A DNA stretch of 64,000 nucleotides from Rhodopseudomonas pseudopalustris (GTDB lineage: Bacteria; Pseudomonadota; Alphaproteobacteria; Rhizobiales; Xanthobacteraceae). Below, one piece after another: positions 39,099-55,790 of this stretch (position 1 is the stretch's first letter; each line of letters starts with the position of its first letter). The notes under the pieces were generated by a model, which saw nothing but the letters and a program-made list of their open reading frames with translations, was not told the DNA's origin and made no database searches. Where the stretch lies: the NCBI RefSeq assembly GCF_900110435.1, contig NZ_FODT01000003.1, forward strand, positions 496,001-560,000. The letters are read 5' to 3'. The position numbers and the translations under genes are program-made.

Positions 39099-40180
39099 GA
39101 CGTCCTCCCGTTGATGGTGGCGGCTGGTTCGGCGGCAATGCCGACCCGGGCAGGCGCCAGACCACTGCGCGGATGCTGTTCGAGGAAAGTCTGGCGGAAT
39201 TGATCTTCGAGACGTTGCCGGGCGCAGCTCGAGCGTGCCTTGGGCTGCGCCTCTTCCTTTTCCTTGCGGACGGTCGGAACCACGACGAGCTGCGGCGCGG
39301 CGGCGTTGCGGGGCTCCGGACTCGCTTGCGGCGAATCGGACGCTTGGGTCGGCGCGGCATGCAAGGACGTAGCAGCGATATTGGCGGACGGATTCTGTTC
39401 CATGTTGATGTTCTCCGGCGAGAAACCTGGACGGATACCCCAGCTCCACAACGTGATGGCAGGCAGCGGTAGCAGCATGAACCAATGCTCAACGACGCCA
39501 AGCGCGAACAAAGTCGATACCAGCGTCAGGCCAACGACTTCGAACGGCGTTTCGGCGACTTCGACGATGCGCTGGATCATCACCACCAGAACGGCGGTGG
39601 CCAGCGTCACCGAAATCGGGAAGAACGAACTCACCGGCTTGCGAGCGAAGTACGTCTTGAGGAACTGAACAGCGTCCGGCATCAGCTCGTCATTGGTGAC
39701 GGGCACACCGAGGAACAGATTGATCTTGGCGCTCTGACGCAGCACCCACAGCGCGAGATAGGTCCAGCGACCGACCTCGTTCTCACCGCCCATCGTGACC
39801 CACACCACCACAGCGCCGCAGCACAGCAGGCATATCTCGTGGTAGATGATCGCCTGCAGGGCGTAGCTCAGGCGTGCGAACCCCCTGGCGCCGGGCGGAC
39901 AGGGCTCGGCGCGCGGGCCAGTCAGCCAACCAGACAGAAACGCAATCTCCTGTGCCCCCCACAGGAAGATGATGCAACTGAAGGCCATGTAGGCCGCGCC
40001 GACACTGGTGTCGTGCGCGGTCACGAACAGGCCGCACAGCGCGATGGTGATCATTCCACCGGCGCAAACCACCCGCAGCATGCCTGAACGGCCGACGCTG
40101 CCGACCAACAGCAGCACCGCACCGGTGGAAAACCACCAGACGAAGGCCGCGAAGATCGGTGGGCCCAGATATGAGGCCAT
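39095..40180 (-). CDS. puhE: Putative photosynthetic complex assembly protein PuhE, with long C-terminal extension
   Basis: 361 residues. Seven or eight membrane spans in residues 1-250 (DUF3623 family: [44 protein letters not shown]). Residues from about 257 to 361 form a hydrophilic tail rich in Ala, Pro and Gln with [24 protein letters not shown] near its middle. PuhE is linked to reaction-centre assembly in Rhodobacter. Starts 13 bp after acsF; overlaps hemA. Confidence 0.9.
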   Translation of the reverse strand: MASYLGPPIFAAFVWWFSTGAVLLLVGSVGRSGMLRVVCAGGMITIALCGLFVTAHDTSVGAAYMAFSCIIFLWGAQEIAFLSGWLTGPRAEPCPPGARGFARLSYALQAIIYHEICLLCCGAVVVWVTMGGENEVGRWTYLALWVLRQSAKINLFLGVPVTNDELMPDAVQFLKTYFARKPVSSFFPISVTLATAVLVVMIQRIVEVAETPFEVVGLTLVSTLFALGVVEHWFMLLPLPAITLWSWGIRPGFSPENINMEQNPSANIAATSLHAAPTQASDSPQASPEPRNAAAPQLVVVPTVRKEKEEAQPKARSSCARQRLEDQFRQTFLEQHPRSGLAPARVGIAAEPAATINGRTS

Positions 40181-40193
40181 CGGGCTACTCCCC

Positions 40194-41595
<1,402 letters not shown>

Positions 41596-41599
<4 letters not shown>

Positions 41600-42087
41600 T
41601 CCGAGCCGCCCTTTTGCTTGTTGGTATTTTGGTCGTTGACCTGATTGCTGGCCATCAATTGAGAGAAGGCGCGGAGATTGTCGGCTCCGAAAGCGTTCAG
41701 GTCGATCACTTTCTTGGTCGCGGAATCGGTCAGTGTGTACTGGCCGTTGACGTGACGGGCGAGCTGGAACGGCGGGGCCGATCCGACGCTCGCCAGCATC
41801 CGCTCGCGCGCAAGTCCGCGCATCGCCACGCGGACGAAACCGGACTCGCCGGGGTGGATCGCGCGCACCAGCGTGTGATCGCTGGCGCGATAGATGTTGA
41901 CCACGCCATCCGGGCTGTCTTCGAAGGTGAGATCCATGCTCTCCACGATCGCCGGCGGCGTCATGTGAGAGTGGCCGTATCCCGTCAGGCGGACGGTCGC
42001 TCCCGCCCCGATCGCAAACAGCACGATCGCGGCGGCACCGATCAACGCGCCTTTGGGAACGGAGAGATTGTGTGCGGCCTCGCTCAT
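41596..42087 (-). CDS. puhC: Photosynthetic complex assembly protein PuhC
   Basis: 163 residues. A short cytoplasmic N-terminus, one membrane span (about 14-32; ALIGAAAIVLFAIGAGATV), then a periplasmic domain (VESMDLTFEDSPDGVVNIYRASD, IHPGESGFVRVAMRGLARER). PuhC supports light-harvesting/reaction-centre core assembly in Rhodobacter. Overlaps the following small gene by 4 nt. Confidence 0.92.
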
Positions 42088-42100
42088 TTAAATCTCCGGT

Positions 42101-42763
42101 TCAGGCTACTGCGGTTGCCGTCGAATTCGACAACGGGCCTTGTTTCGGTCCGCTGGTAGCCGTTTGAACGAGAGACACTGCGGAGGAATCGAGCTGAGCC
42201 TTCACCGCTTCGGTAAGCTTGGCGGCGACGACGGCGACGTCGGGGACCGACGTCATCATCGGCTCGGGCTCGCGCAGGCGCCACGGCCGGATGTGCGGCC
42301 ACAGCAGGACATAGGAGGTGCGTTTACTATCGATGATCCGGAGCGGAATATCGCCGCTGCCGTCGCTACGCTGGCTCAGATCGGCATTGGCGATCTTGCT
42401 GAGCGGAATGTTCAGGGTGACCGGCAGCGCCACGCCGGTCTGGATCAGGACGCGCTTGCTGGTGATCGTGTAACAGCTCGCCCGCCTGAACAGATAGGTG
42501 AGAAGCGCTAACAGCGCGAGACCGCCGATCGCCGGGATCAGGAGCGTTGACGCGGACGCCAACGCTTCCCCGGGCGACTGGCCGTTCGACCAGTTCGACC
42601 AGGCCTTCCACATGATCAGCAGCACGAAATAGATCGCGACTGCCCGCATGTGGAAGGACCTGATGGCCAAACCTTTGTAGGTCGGCTTCCCCTGCCAGAG
42701 AACGCGCTCTCCCTCCGGCAAGGGCGACGGAAGCTCACGAAACTGGCTGGGGTCGTTCGTCAT
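42101..42763 (-). CDS. puhB: Photosynthetic complex assembly protein PuhB
   Basis: 220 residues. Two or three membrane spans (about 36-52, 70-91) followed by a bacterial PH-like domain (YTITSKRVLIQTGVALPVTLNIPLSKIANADLS). PuhB promotes reaction-centre assembly. Start overlaps the end of puhA by 4 nt. Confidence 0.93.
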   Translation of the reverse strand: MTNDPSQFRELPSPLPEGERVLWQGKPTYKGLAIRSFHMRAVAIYFVLLIMWKAWSNWSNGQSPGEALASASTLLIPAIGGLALLALLTYLFRRASCYTITSKRVLIQTGVALPVTLNIPLSKIANADLSQRSDGSGDIPLRIIDSKRTSYVLLWPHIRPWRLREPEPMMTSVPDVAVVAAKLTEAVKAQLDSSAVSLVQTATSGPKQGPLSNSTATAVA

Positions 42764-43524
42764 ACGATGGGCTCCTGACGCAACGGCGTGGCGTAGAGGG
42801 TGCCGGCGCCATAATACGCGCAGATCTTGTCTTCTTCGAGCTTGGTCACCTGGTCCGGCTTCGCCGTGGTCGGGACGCCAGCGAACTGGTCGCCACGGAT
42901 GGCGTCGACGGAGACCTTGCCGCTCGGGCTGTTGATCAGCGCGAACGGGACCGGGAGAAGCACGCGCTTCTTGGTCTTGGCGACTTCGACTTCGAGGTAG
43001 CGAGCGAGCACTTCAGCCCGATCGACCCACACTTCAGTCACGGTACCGCCGACCTGGCCGTCACAGCCAACCACTGCCATGCCGACTGGGTTCGGGTCAC
43101 GGTGATCGAGGAACATGCCCTTGGCCGCGCGCAGCGGCGCGATCACCGGCAGGTTGTCGAGGGTGAGTTCCGGCACGTCCTGACGCTGGGCGTAGGAGCC
43201 CGGGCCGACGCCGTCGGCGAACGGGTCACCGGTCGGCGCGAAGGCCGCACCCGGCCACGGCGCAACCGGGGCCAAAGCGACGTTCGGGCGATCGTTGCTG
43301 GCGTTCGGCACGGTCCTGGTCGCACCGCCACGCAGCAGATAGGTCTTCGGATCCGGCGGATTCGGAATGCCGATCTGCTTCAGACGGCCGCCACCCGTGT
43401 CGGAGTAGAGCGGATATCCTTCGCGCTTATCTTCCCGGCGAAGATAGAAAATCAAGCCGGCGAAGAAGATCCAAAATACGTACAGGGTAACCTGTGCTAA
43501 GTCCAAATACGCTCCGGGTTGCAT
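42760..43524 (-). CDS. puhA: Photosynthetic reaction centre H subunit
   Basis: 254 residues. One N-terminal membrane span (about 12-29; TLYVFWIFFAGLIFYLRREDKREGYPL), then the cytoplasmic beta domain (APLRAAKGMFLDHRDPNP, VTEVWVDRAEVLARYLEVEV) that guides protons to the secondary quinone. It starts 22 bp after lhaA and overlaps puhB. Confidence 0.97.
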   Translation of the reverse strand: MQPGAYLDLAQVTLYVFWIFFAGLIFYLRREDKREGYPLYSDTGGGRLKQIGIPNPPDPKTYLLRGGATRTVPNASNDRPNVALAPVAPWPGAAFAPTGDPFADGVGPGSYAQRQDVPELTLDNLPVIAPLRAAKGMFLDHRDPNPVGMAVVGCDGQVGGTVTEVWVDRAEVLARYLEVEVAKTKKRVLLPVPFALINSPSGKVSVDAIRGDQFAGVPTTAKPDQVTKLEEDKICAYYGAGTLYATPLRQEPIV

Positions 43525-43546
43525 GGGACCGACCCCTTCCTCTTTG

Positions 43547-44980
43547 TTAACCTGGAAATTCGGCTAGGCCGAACTTGGATGAAGGCTGCGCGTAGCTCGT
43601 CCGTGCAGTGCGCACGAGCGGACCCACCGCAACCAACGTTGCGAACAGCAACGCGATTTCGATATTGTAGACAAAGCCGTAACCAATCGCGGGACCCGAC
43701 AGCACACTGCCGAGCGCGCCGCTGTCGGCGAGCGAGGCGACCAGGTCGCGAATGCCGCCGCCGAGCAGAATTCCGCCGCCCGCCGCCGTCGCCTGCACTG
43801 CGCCCCAGGTGCCGAGCGCCAGACCCGTATCACTGTTGGACGCCACCGCCATCGCAGCAGTAAGCGTGCCGGCAGCGAACAGACCGCCGCCGAGGCCGAT
43901 CAGCGCGGTACCGATCCGGAACAGCAGGACCGACTGCGCCGGCGCGGAGATCGCAACCGCCGCGAAGGCGAAGATCCCGATCAGTGCGCCGAAACCCGCC
44001 AGCCGATAGGCATCGCCGCCGCGGCCGAGCGTGCGCGCAGCGAGGCCGAAGCCGGCGAGCGTGCCGAGCGCGAAGAACGCAGTCAGCGCCGTGGTCTGAC
44101 CGACCGACAGTCGCAACACCTCGGCGCCATACGGCTCAAGCAGGATGTCCTGCATCGAGAATCCCGCAGTGCCGAGCGCAACCGCGACCAGCATCCGCGG
44201 CGAACCGCCGGCGGCGCGGAAGCGCGCCCAGGATTGATTGAATTGAGGCCGGACGCGGCTAGCGGACGTGAGTGTGGGATTGCGCGCTTCCTGCTTCCAC
44301 AGCGCGACGATGTTGAGCAGGAGCTGGGTGACCGCAACGCCCTGGATCACCTGGATCAGACGAAGCTCGTTGAAGTCGCGCAGCAGCTCGCTGAAGATCA
44401 GCGCGCTGCCGGTCATCCCGACCAGCAGCATGACGTAGAGGAACGCGACCACGCGCGGGCGCGAGTCCGCCGGCGCCAGATCGGTCGCGAGCGCGAGACC
44501 CGCGGTCTGCGTCGTGTGCAACCCGGCACCAACCAGCAGGAACGCCAAAGCGGCGCCGATCTGGCCATAGACCGCCGGATATTCGCCGCCGCCGGACAGC
44601 ACCAGCAGCGCGAAAGGCATGATCGCGAAGCCGCCGAACTGCAGCAGCGTGCCCATCCAGATATACGGAACGCGGCGCCAGCCGAGCACAGAACGGTGAT
44701 TGTCAGACTTGAAGCCGATCAGCACGCGGAACGGCGCGAACACCAACGGCAGAGACACCATCAGCGAGACGAGCACGGTCGAAACGCCGAGCTCAACGAT
44801 CATCACCCGGTTCAGCGTGCCATTGAGCAACACCACCGAAGCGCCGACCGAAACCTGGAACAGCGACAGGCGCAGCAGACGGCCGAGCGGAAGCTCTTTC
44901 GTCGCCGCGTCGGCAAACGGCAGGAAGCGCGTACCGAGACGCATCCAGCCTTTCGCCAATGTCGCTGCCACTTGGCTCAT
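43547..44980 (-). CDS. lhaA: Light-harvesting complex 1 assembly protein, PucC/LhaA family
   Basis: 477 residues from ATG 44980, which overlaps the bchM stop by 3 nt. Twelve predicted membrane spans of the major facilitator fold; family motifs LLNGTLNRVMIVELGVSTVLVSLMVSLPLVFAPFR and ILLEPYGAEVLRLSVGQTTALTAFFALG. Position between bchM and puhA is the classic place for lhaA. A related but separate gene lies at 62224. Confidence 0.92.
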   Translation of the reverse strand: MSQVAATLAKGWMRLGTRFLPFADAATKELPLGRLLRLSLFQVSVGASVVLLNGTLNRVMIVELGVSTVLVSLMVSLPLVFAPFRVLIGFKSDNHRSVLGWRRVPYIWMGTLLQFGGFAIMPFALLVLSGGGEYPAVYGQIGAALAFLLVGAGLHTTQTAGLALATDLAPADSRPRVVAFLYVMLLVGMTGSALIFSELLRDFNELRLIQVIQGVAVTQLLLNIVALWKQEARNPTLTSASRVRPQFNQSWARFRAAGGSPRMLVAVALGTAGFSMQDILLEPYGAEVLRLSVGQTTALTAFFALGTLAGFGLAARTLGRGGDAYRLAGFGALIGIFAFAAVAISAPAQSVLLFRIGTALIGLGGGLFAAGTLTAAMAVASNSDTGLALGTWGAVQATAAGGGILLGGGIRDLVASLADSGALGSVLSGPAIGYGFVYNIEIALLFATLVAVGPLVRTARTSYAQPSSKFGLAEFPG

Positions 44981-45677
44981 CGCCGAATCATCTCCAGCGC
45001 CTGCGAGGTGTAGAAACCGGACGACACCCGATGGGTGCGGCCGGGCTGCCATTGCTGCAGCGCCTGATCTTCGGAGATCAGCTTGAGCAACGTCTTTTCG
45101 CTCACCGGTTCGATCGCGGGCGCGCGATCGGCGCGCGGGAAGAAACCACCGACGAAGTGCATCAGCGCCAGCGCCGGCGTCTTCGGCGCGAAGGTCACCG
45201 CCATCGATTGACGGGTGCGTGACGCCAGCGTCGCGAGGATCCGGCAGATATCGTGCGGCAGATAGTGGATCAGCGAATCCATCGCGACGACGAAGTCGAA
45301 TTCGCCGAGCTGCGGATCCAGCATGTCGCCGGAGCGGAAGTCGATCGCTGCCGGATCGATGTCCTCCGGCAGACGTTCGCGCGCGACCCCGACCAGCGTC
45401 GGCGACAGATCGATCGCCAGCACCTTGGCGCCGCGCCGCGCCGCCGCGATCGACAGCGCGCCGGTGCCGCAGCCGGCGTCAAGCAGCCGGGTGCCGGTCA
45501 TATCGGCCGGCAGCCACGACAACAGCGTGTTGCGCATTTCGTCACGCCCGGCACGCACGGTCGCGCGAATGCCGCTGACCGGTGCATCAGACGTCAGCTT
45601 GGCCCATGTATCGGCCGCGGTGCGGTCGAAATAGGTCTCAAGCTCCCCACGTCGCTCGATATAGCTGCCCAACGCCA

Positions 45678-45678
<1 letters not shown>
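44977..45678 (-). CDS. bchM: Mg-protoporphyrin IX O-methyltransferase
   Basis: 233 residues from ATG 45678, which overlaps the bchL stop (TGATG). SAM motif I LLDAGCGTGALSIAAA (about 65-80). Methylates the C13 propionate of Mg-protoporphyrin, the step before AcsF. A TTG three nt upstream is a less likely start. Confidence 0.94.
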
Positions 45679-50333
<4,655 letters not shown>

Positions 50334-50359
<26 letters not shown>

Positions 50360-51941
50360 CGTACAAGGTCTCGACGGTGATGGTTGCGACGCCATTCTCG
50401 TTGGCGAATCGCTCGGTATTCCGGCGGGCTTTTCCGCGAACAAAGAACGGTATCTTCTGCAGTTCCTTCTCGGCTTCAGGCGCCCAAACGGCAGCAGATG
50501 CGGCCGCATTGGCGACTGACACAATTTCGGGCGCAGTCGCGGCAACCGCAGGCGGTGCCGACTCCGCGATCACTTCCGCGACCGGCGCGGCGTGGCCGGT
50601 GCCGAGATGCGACGGCATCGCGCCGTCCTTGAATTCGAAATCGTCCTTGAACATCGTCAGCAGATGTTCTTCGAGGCCCATCATCAGCGGGTGGACCCAG
50701 GTATCGAAGATCACGTTGGCGCCTTCGAAGCCCATCTGCGGCGCGTACCGCGCCGGGAAGTCCTGGACGTGCACCGGCGCCGAAATCACCGCACAGGGGA
50801 CGCCAAGCCGTTTGGCGATGTGGCGCTCCATCTGGGTGCCGAGCACCAATTCGGGATGCAGTTCCGCGACCTTGGCCTCGACCTCGAGATAATCGTCGGT
50901 GATCAGCGGCTCGACGTCGTAGTGCTTGGCGGCCTCGCGCAGCTCGCGGCCGAACTCCCGGCTGTAGCTGCCGAGCCCGACCACCTTGAAGCCGAGCTCC
51001 TCCGATGCGATCCGCGCCGCGGCGATCGCATGCGTCGCGTCGCCGAAGATGAACACGCGCTTGTTGGTCAGATAAGTCGAGTCGACCGAATGCGAGTACC
51101 ACGGCAATCGGGTCGACGCCGCCTCCAGCACCGCCGTTGCATCGACGCCGGCGAGTTGAGCGACTTCCTTGATGAAGTCGCGAGTCGCGGAGACGCCGAT
51201 CGGCACCGTCTTGGTGAACGGCTGATGAAAGATGCGGTGCAACCAGGACGCCGCCTGCCCGGCGATCTCCGGATACATCACGACGTTGAAGTCCGCGTCG
51301 CCGAGCCGCGCAATATCCGCCGGCGTTGCGCCCATCGGAGCGACGACGTTGACGTCGATGCCGAGCTTGCCGAGCAGTCCGGTGATCTCGGTGATGTCAT
51401 CGCGATGGCGGAAGCCGAGCGCGGTGGGTCCGAGCAGATTGCAGGTCGGGCGGACGCCCGGTGCGCGCTCAGGCCGCTTGGCGCCGGGCGCCGGCGCCTT
51501 CGGGCCGGCCAGCGCGCGAACGAGCTGGTACAAGGTCTCGGCCGCGCCCCAGTTTTCCTTGCGCTGATAGGCCGGCAGATCGATCGCGACCACCGGGATC
51601 GGGAAGCCCAGCGATTTCGCAAGCCCGCCCGGATCGTCCTGGATCAGCGAACCGGTGCACGATGCGCCCACAATCATCGCCTGCGGCTTGAAGCGCTCAT
51701 AGGCGTCGCGCGCGGCCTTCATGAACAGTTCGGCGGTGTCCTTGCCGAGATCTCGCGCGGCGAACGTGGTGTAGGTCACCGGCGGCCGCTTGTTGCGACG
51801 CTCGATCATGGTGAACAGCAGATCGGCGTAGGTGTCGCCCTGCGGGGCGTGCAGCACGTAATGCAGCCCTTCCATGCCGGTGGCGACGCGCATCGCGCCG
51901 ACATGGGGAGGTCCTTCATAGGTCCAGACGGTGAGCTGCAT
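50334..51941 (-). CDS. bchB: Light-independent protochlorophyllide reductase subunit B
   Basis: 535 residues. NifK-like catalytic subunit; [15 protein letters not shown] and [11 protein letters not shown]-type stretches (here [18 protein letters not shown]), with [19 protein letters not shown] near the C-terminus. Together with BchN and BchL it reduces protochlorophyllide without light. bchN ends 2 nt before it starts. Confidence 0.97.
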
Positions 51942-51943
51942 GA

Positions 51944-53736
<1,793 letters not shown>

Positions 53737-53798
53737 ATCGTGCGCGCAATCCGTTTCTACATCGTGCCGCACTGCGGAAGATGTTTTGACGCTGTCTA

Positions 53799-53816
53799 TG
53801 TAAAGAATGTTTGACA
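53799..53816. promoter_or_regulatory. PpsR/CrtJ-type operator upstream of bchF
   Basis: TGTAAAGAATGTTTGACA is a TGT-N12-ACA dyad, the consensus of the photosynthesis repressor PpsR/CrtJ, in the 313-bp gap 53737 to 54049 between divergent bchF and aerR. A second, imperfect match (TGTCAACCAAACCATACG, 53973-53990) lies 60 bp before aerR; PpsR often binds two sites. The window encodes a PpsR at 57991. Confidence 0.65.
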
Positions 53817-53972
53817 CATCCCGGTCGCGGTGATGCGATACCGATGAATGTGAGGAGTGAGGCACCTTTGCACCGAGACCCTCATTTTCTTGATCTGATG
53901 CTGTTCGATGCTGCACCGGGCCACTCCCTAGGGGCGGGCTGATCCTCAAAGGCTAGTCTCCGATGAGAATAC

Positions 53973-53990
53973 TGTCAACCAAACCATACG
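53973..53990. promoter_or_regulatory. Weak second PpsR-like site upstream of aerR
   Basis: TGTCAACCAAACCATACG matches TGT-N12-ACA except for the last base. Distance to the first site is 156 bp. Could be a second half of a DNA loop; evidence is weak. Confidence 0.3.
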
Positions 53991-54049
53991 TAAATTAAAC
54001 TTGACGGTCATGAGCCTAGCCGGGTTATCTGGTGACGAGGGAGTATTCA

Positions 54050-54937
54050 ATGACCGACTGGAACGAACTCTCGCCCCCGAAGGTCAGCGACATCGACCGG
54101 AGCCAGGTACCGGCAAATCCCCGGGATTTTTCGCCACCCGAGCCGATCTGGCGGTATCGGCGGCCGCTGGATGGCTGCGGTATCGCCCGCTCGGTCCAGA
54201 CCCAGATACTTCCCGAGATTGGTTTTGCGCTGCGCTCCATGTCATCTCCAGCCACTCCCGCTCCAGCCGACCCGGCCGCGCCGTTCGAGGTGCAGCAGTT
54301 CACGCTTCTGATCATCGGCGCCGACGAGAGTGCCGCCTCCGCCTATGTCGAGAGTCTTATCGCGCGAGGCGCCCCAACTGATTTGATCTTCCTCAACCTG
54401 CTTGCGCCGGCTGCACGACGTCTCGGCGAGATGTGGGAAGCCGACACCGCAGACTTCGCCAATGTCACGCTCGGCGTCAGTCGCCTGCAGAGAATTCTTC
54501 GCCACCTCGGAGAGAACTATTCCGCTACCGAGAGCGTTCAACGCATCGGCGCGGTGCTGCTAACAACCATTACCGGCGAGCAGCACAGTTTCGGGTTGGC
54601 CATGATCGCGGAGTTCTTCCGTCACAACGGATGGGACATCTGCACCGGCCCGTTCGCCTCGCATCGCGAATTGTCAGCGCTGGTCGCAGAGCGCTGGTTC
54701 GATGTCGTCGGCTTCTCGGTGAGCAGCGATCGGCGGCTCGACGAGCTGAAGCGCGACATTCACGACGTCCGACGGGCCTCCCGCAATCGCCGAATCGGCA
54801 TCATGGTTGGTGGGCCGTTGCTGGTGCATCGGCCGGAACTATCCGCTTCGCTCGATGCCGATCTGATTGCTAACGAAGGCGCGAGCGCGCCGCAGCTCGC
54901 CCGCGATCTCGTCGCCGCGCTGAAGGGTCGCACCTGA
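54050..54937 (+). CDS. aerR: B12-binding AerR/PpaA-type antirepressor
   Basis: 295 residues from ATG 54050 (GAGGGAG upstream); an upstream GTG adds 6 residues. Variable N-terminus, then a cobalamin-binding domain (about 82-295) with H179 in GEQHSFG matching the axial His of AerR, plus the preceding helical linker (RRLGEMWEADTADFANVTLGVSRLQR). AerR/PpaA proteins bind B12 and relieve PpsR repression. It sits divergent from bchF and close to ppsR, which supports that role. Confidence 0.88.
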   Translation: MTDWNELSPPKVSDIDRSQVPANPRDFSPPEPIWRYRRPLDGCGIARSVQTQILPEIGFALRSMSSPATPAPADPAAPFEVQQFTLLIIGADESAASAYVESLIARGAPTDLIFLNLLAPAARRLGEMWEADTADFANVTLGVSRLQRILRHLGENYSATESVQRIGAVLLTTITGEQHSFGLAMIAEFFRHNGWDICTGPFASHRELSALVAERWFDVVGFSVSSDRRLDELKRDIHDVRRASRNRRIGIMVGGPLLVHRPELSASLDADLIANEGASAPQLARDLVAALKGRT

Positions 54938-55005
54938 CTCTACCAGGCCGTCGCGACCCAGCTTCAGCTCTGCTATAAGGCGGCGGCAAACCGGGGGACG
55001 GAGAA

Positions 55006-55689
55006 ATGGTCGCAATTTTCGCGGATAATGATGCGCCGAGCATCGTGACCGCCCTCTATGCTCGCACCAAAGCGCTGCATCTCGAAGCAGAGAAGACTGG
55101 ATTCATCAACGAAATGCTGCACGGGAGGGCAAGCCGCCACGGCTACGCCCTGCTGCTGCGCAATCTGCATCCGCCCTATCGCGAGATCGAGGGCGGGCTC
55201 GAACGCCATCGCAACAGCGCGATCCTCGCCCCGATGGCCCGCTACCGCCTGGCGCGAACCCAAGCGATCGAGGCGGACCTGATCGCCCTCTGCGGGCCGA
55301 ACTGGGCGGACCAACTGCCGTTGTTGCCGGAAGGCGAAGCCTATGCCCGCACCATCGCACGATCCGCGGACGGCGACGGCAGCCGGCTGATCGCTCATGC
55401 CTATACGCGCTATCTCGGAGACCTCAATGGCGGTCAGATCGTGCGCCGGCTGCTTGAAAAATCACTCGGCTTGGGCCCGCGCGAACTGACGCATTACGAC
55501 TTCTCCGCGATCGCTGAACCAACGGCGCTGAAAACAGACTATCGTCGGGCTATCGAGGCGGCGGGCGCTGCGGCGCCCGATCCGAGCGCGATCATCGCGG
55601 AGGGCGCGGTCGCGTTCGAGTGCAACATCGCGCTGTCGGTCGCGGTGCAGCTGCATCTGGCGAGCGAAGCGGCAACGCGAGCGCAATGA
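55006..55689 (+). CDS. hmuO: Haem oxygenase (biliverdin supply for bacteriophytochrome)
   Basis: 227 residues. Opens haem to biliverdin IX-alpha. Proximal H25 in ALHLEAEKTGF; distal helix GDLNGGQ (138-144) with the conserved glycines. It lies between aerR and bphP, converging with bphP, so the enzyme that makes the chromophore is next to the protein that uses it. GGGGGACGGAG upstream is a strong ribosome site. Confidence 0.92.
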   Translation: MVAIFADNDAPSIVTALYARTKALHLEAEKTGFINEMLHGRASRHGYALLLRNLHPPYREIEGGLERHRNSAILAPMARYRLARTQAIEADLIALCGPNWADQLPLLPEGEAYARTIARSADGDGSRLIAHAYTRYLGDLNGGQIVRRLLEKSLGLGPRELTHYDFSAIAEPTALKTDYRRAIEAAGAAAPDPSAIIAEGAVAFECNIALSVAVQLHLASEAATRAQ

Positions 55690-55690
55690 A

Positions 55691-55731
55691 GCATGATCCC
55701 GAAAAGTGGATAATGTTTCGGAAAAGAACTC
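55691..55731. repeat. Dispersed repeat, family C
   Basis: GCATGATCCCGAAAAGTGG followed by a TTTCGGAAAAG arm; the common Rhizobiales element with AAAAGTGG. It follows hmuO directly. A degenerate relative is at 8908. Confidence 0.6.
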
Positions 55732-55744
55732 GCTCACAAGAAAC

Positions 55745-55785
55745 TAAAGCAGGATGACGATTCGAAGATGCATCAGCCTGCTTTA
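55745..55785. terminator. Bidirectional terminator between hmuO and bphP
   Basis: TAAAGCAGG (55745-55753) and CCTGCTTTA (55777-55785) form a 9-bp stem around a 23-nt loop. It lies between the ends of converging hmuO and bphP. Confidence 0.55.
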
Positions 55786-55790
55786 ACTTC

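Noticed and set aside
53881-53910. TTGATCTGATGC as a FixK/FnrL site in the bchF/aerR gap
   Set aside because: Only one half-site matches; the partner half is absent.
54938-55005. Possible PpsR site before hmuO
   Set aside because: No TGT-N12-ACA match in the 68-bp gap; only a ribosome site is evident.
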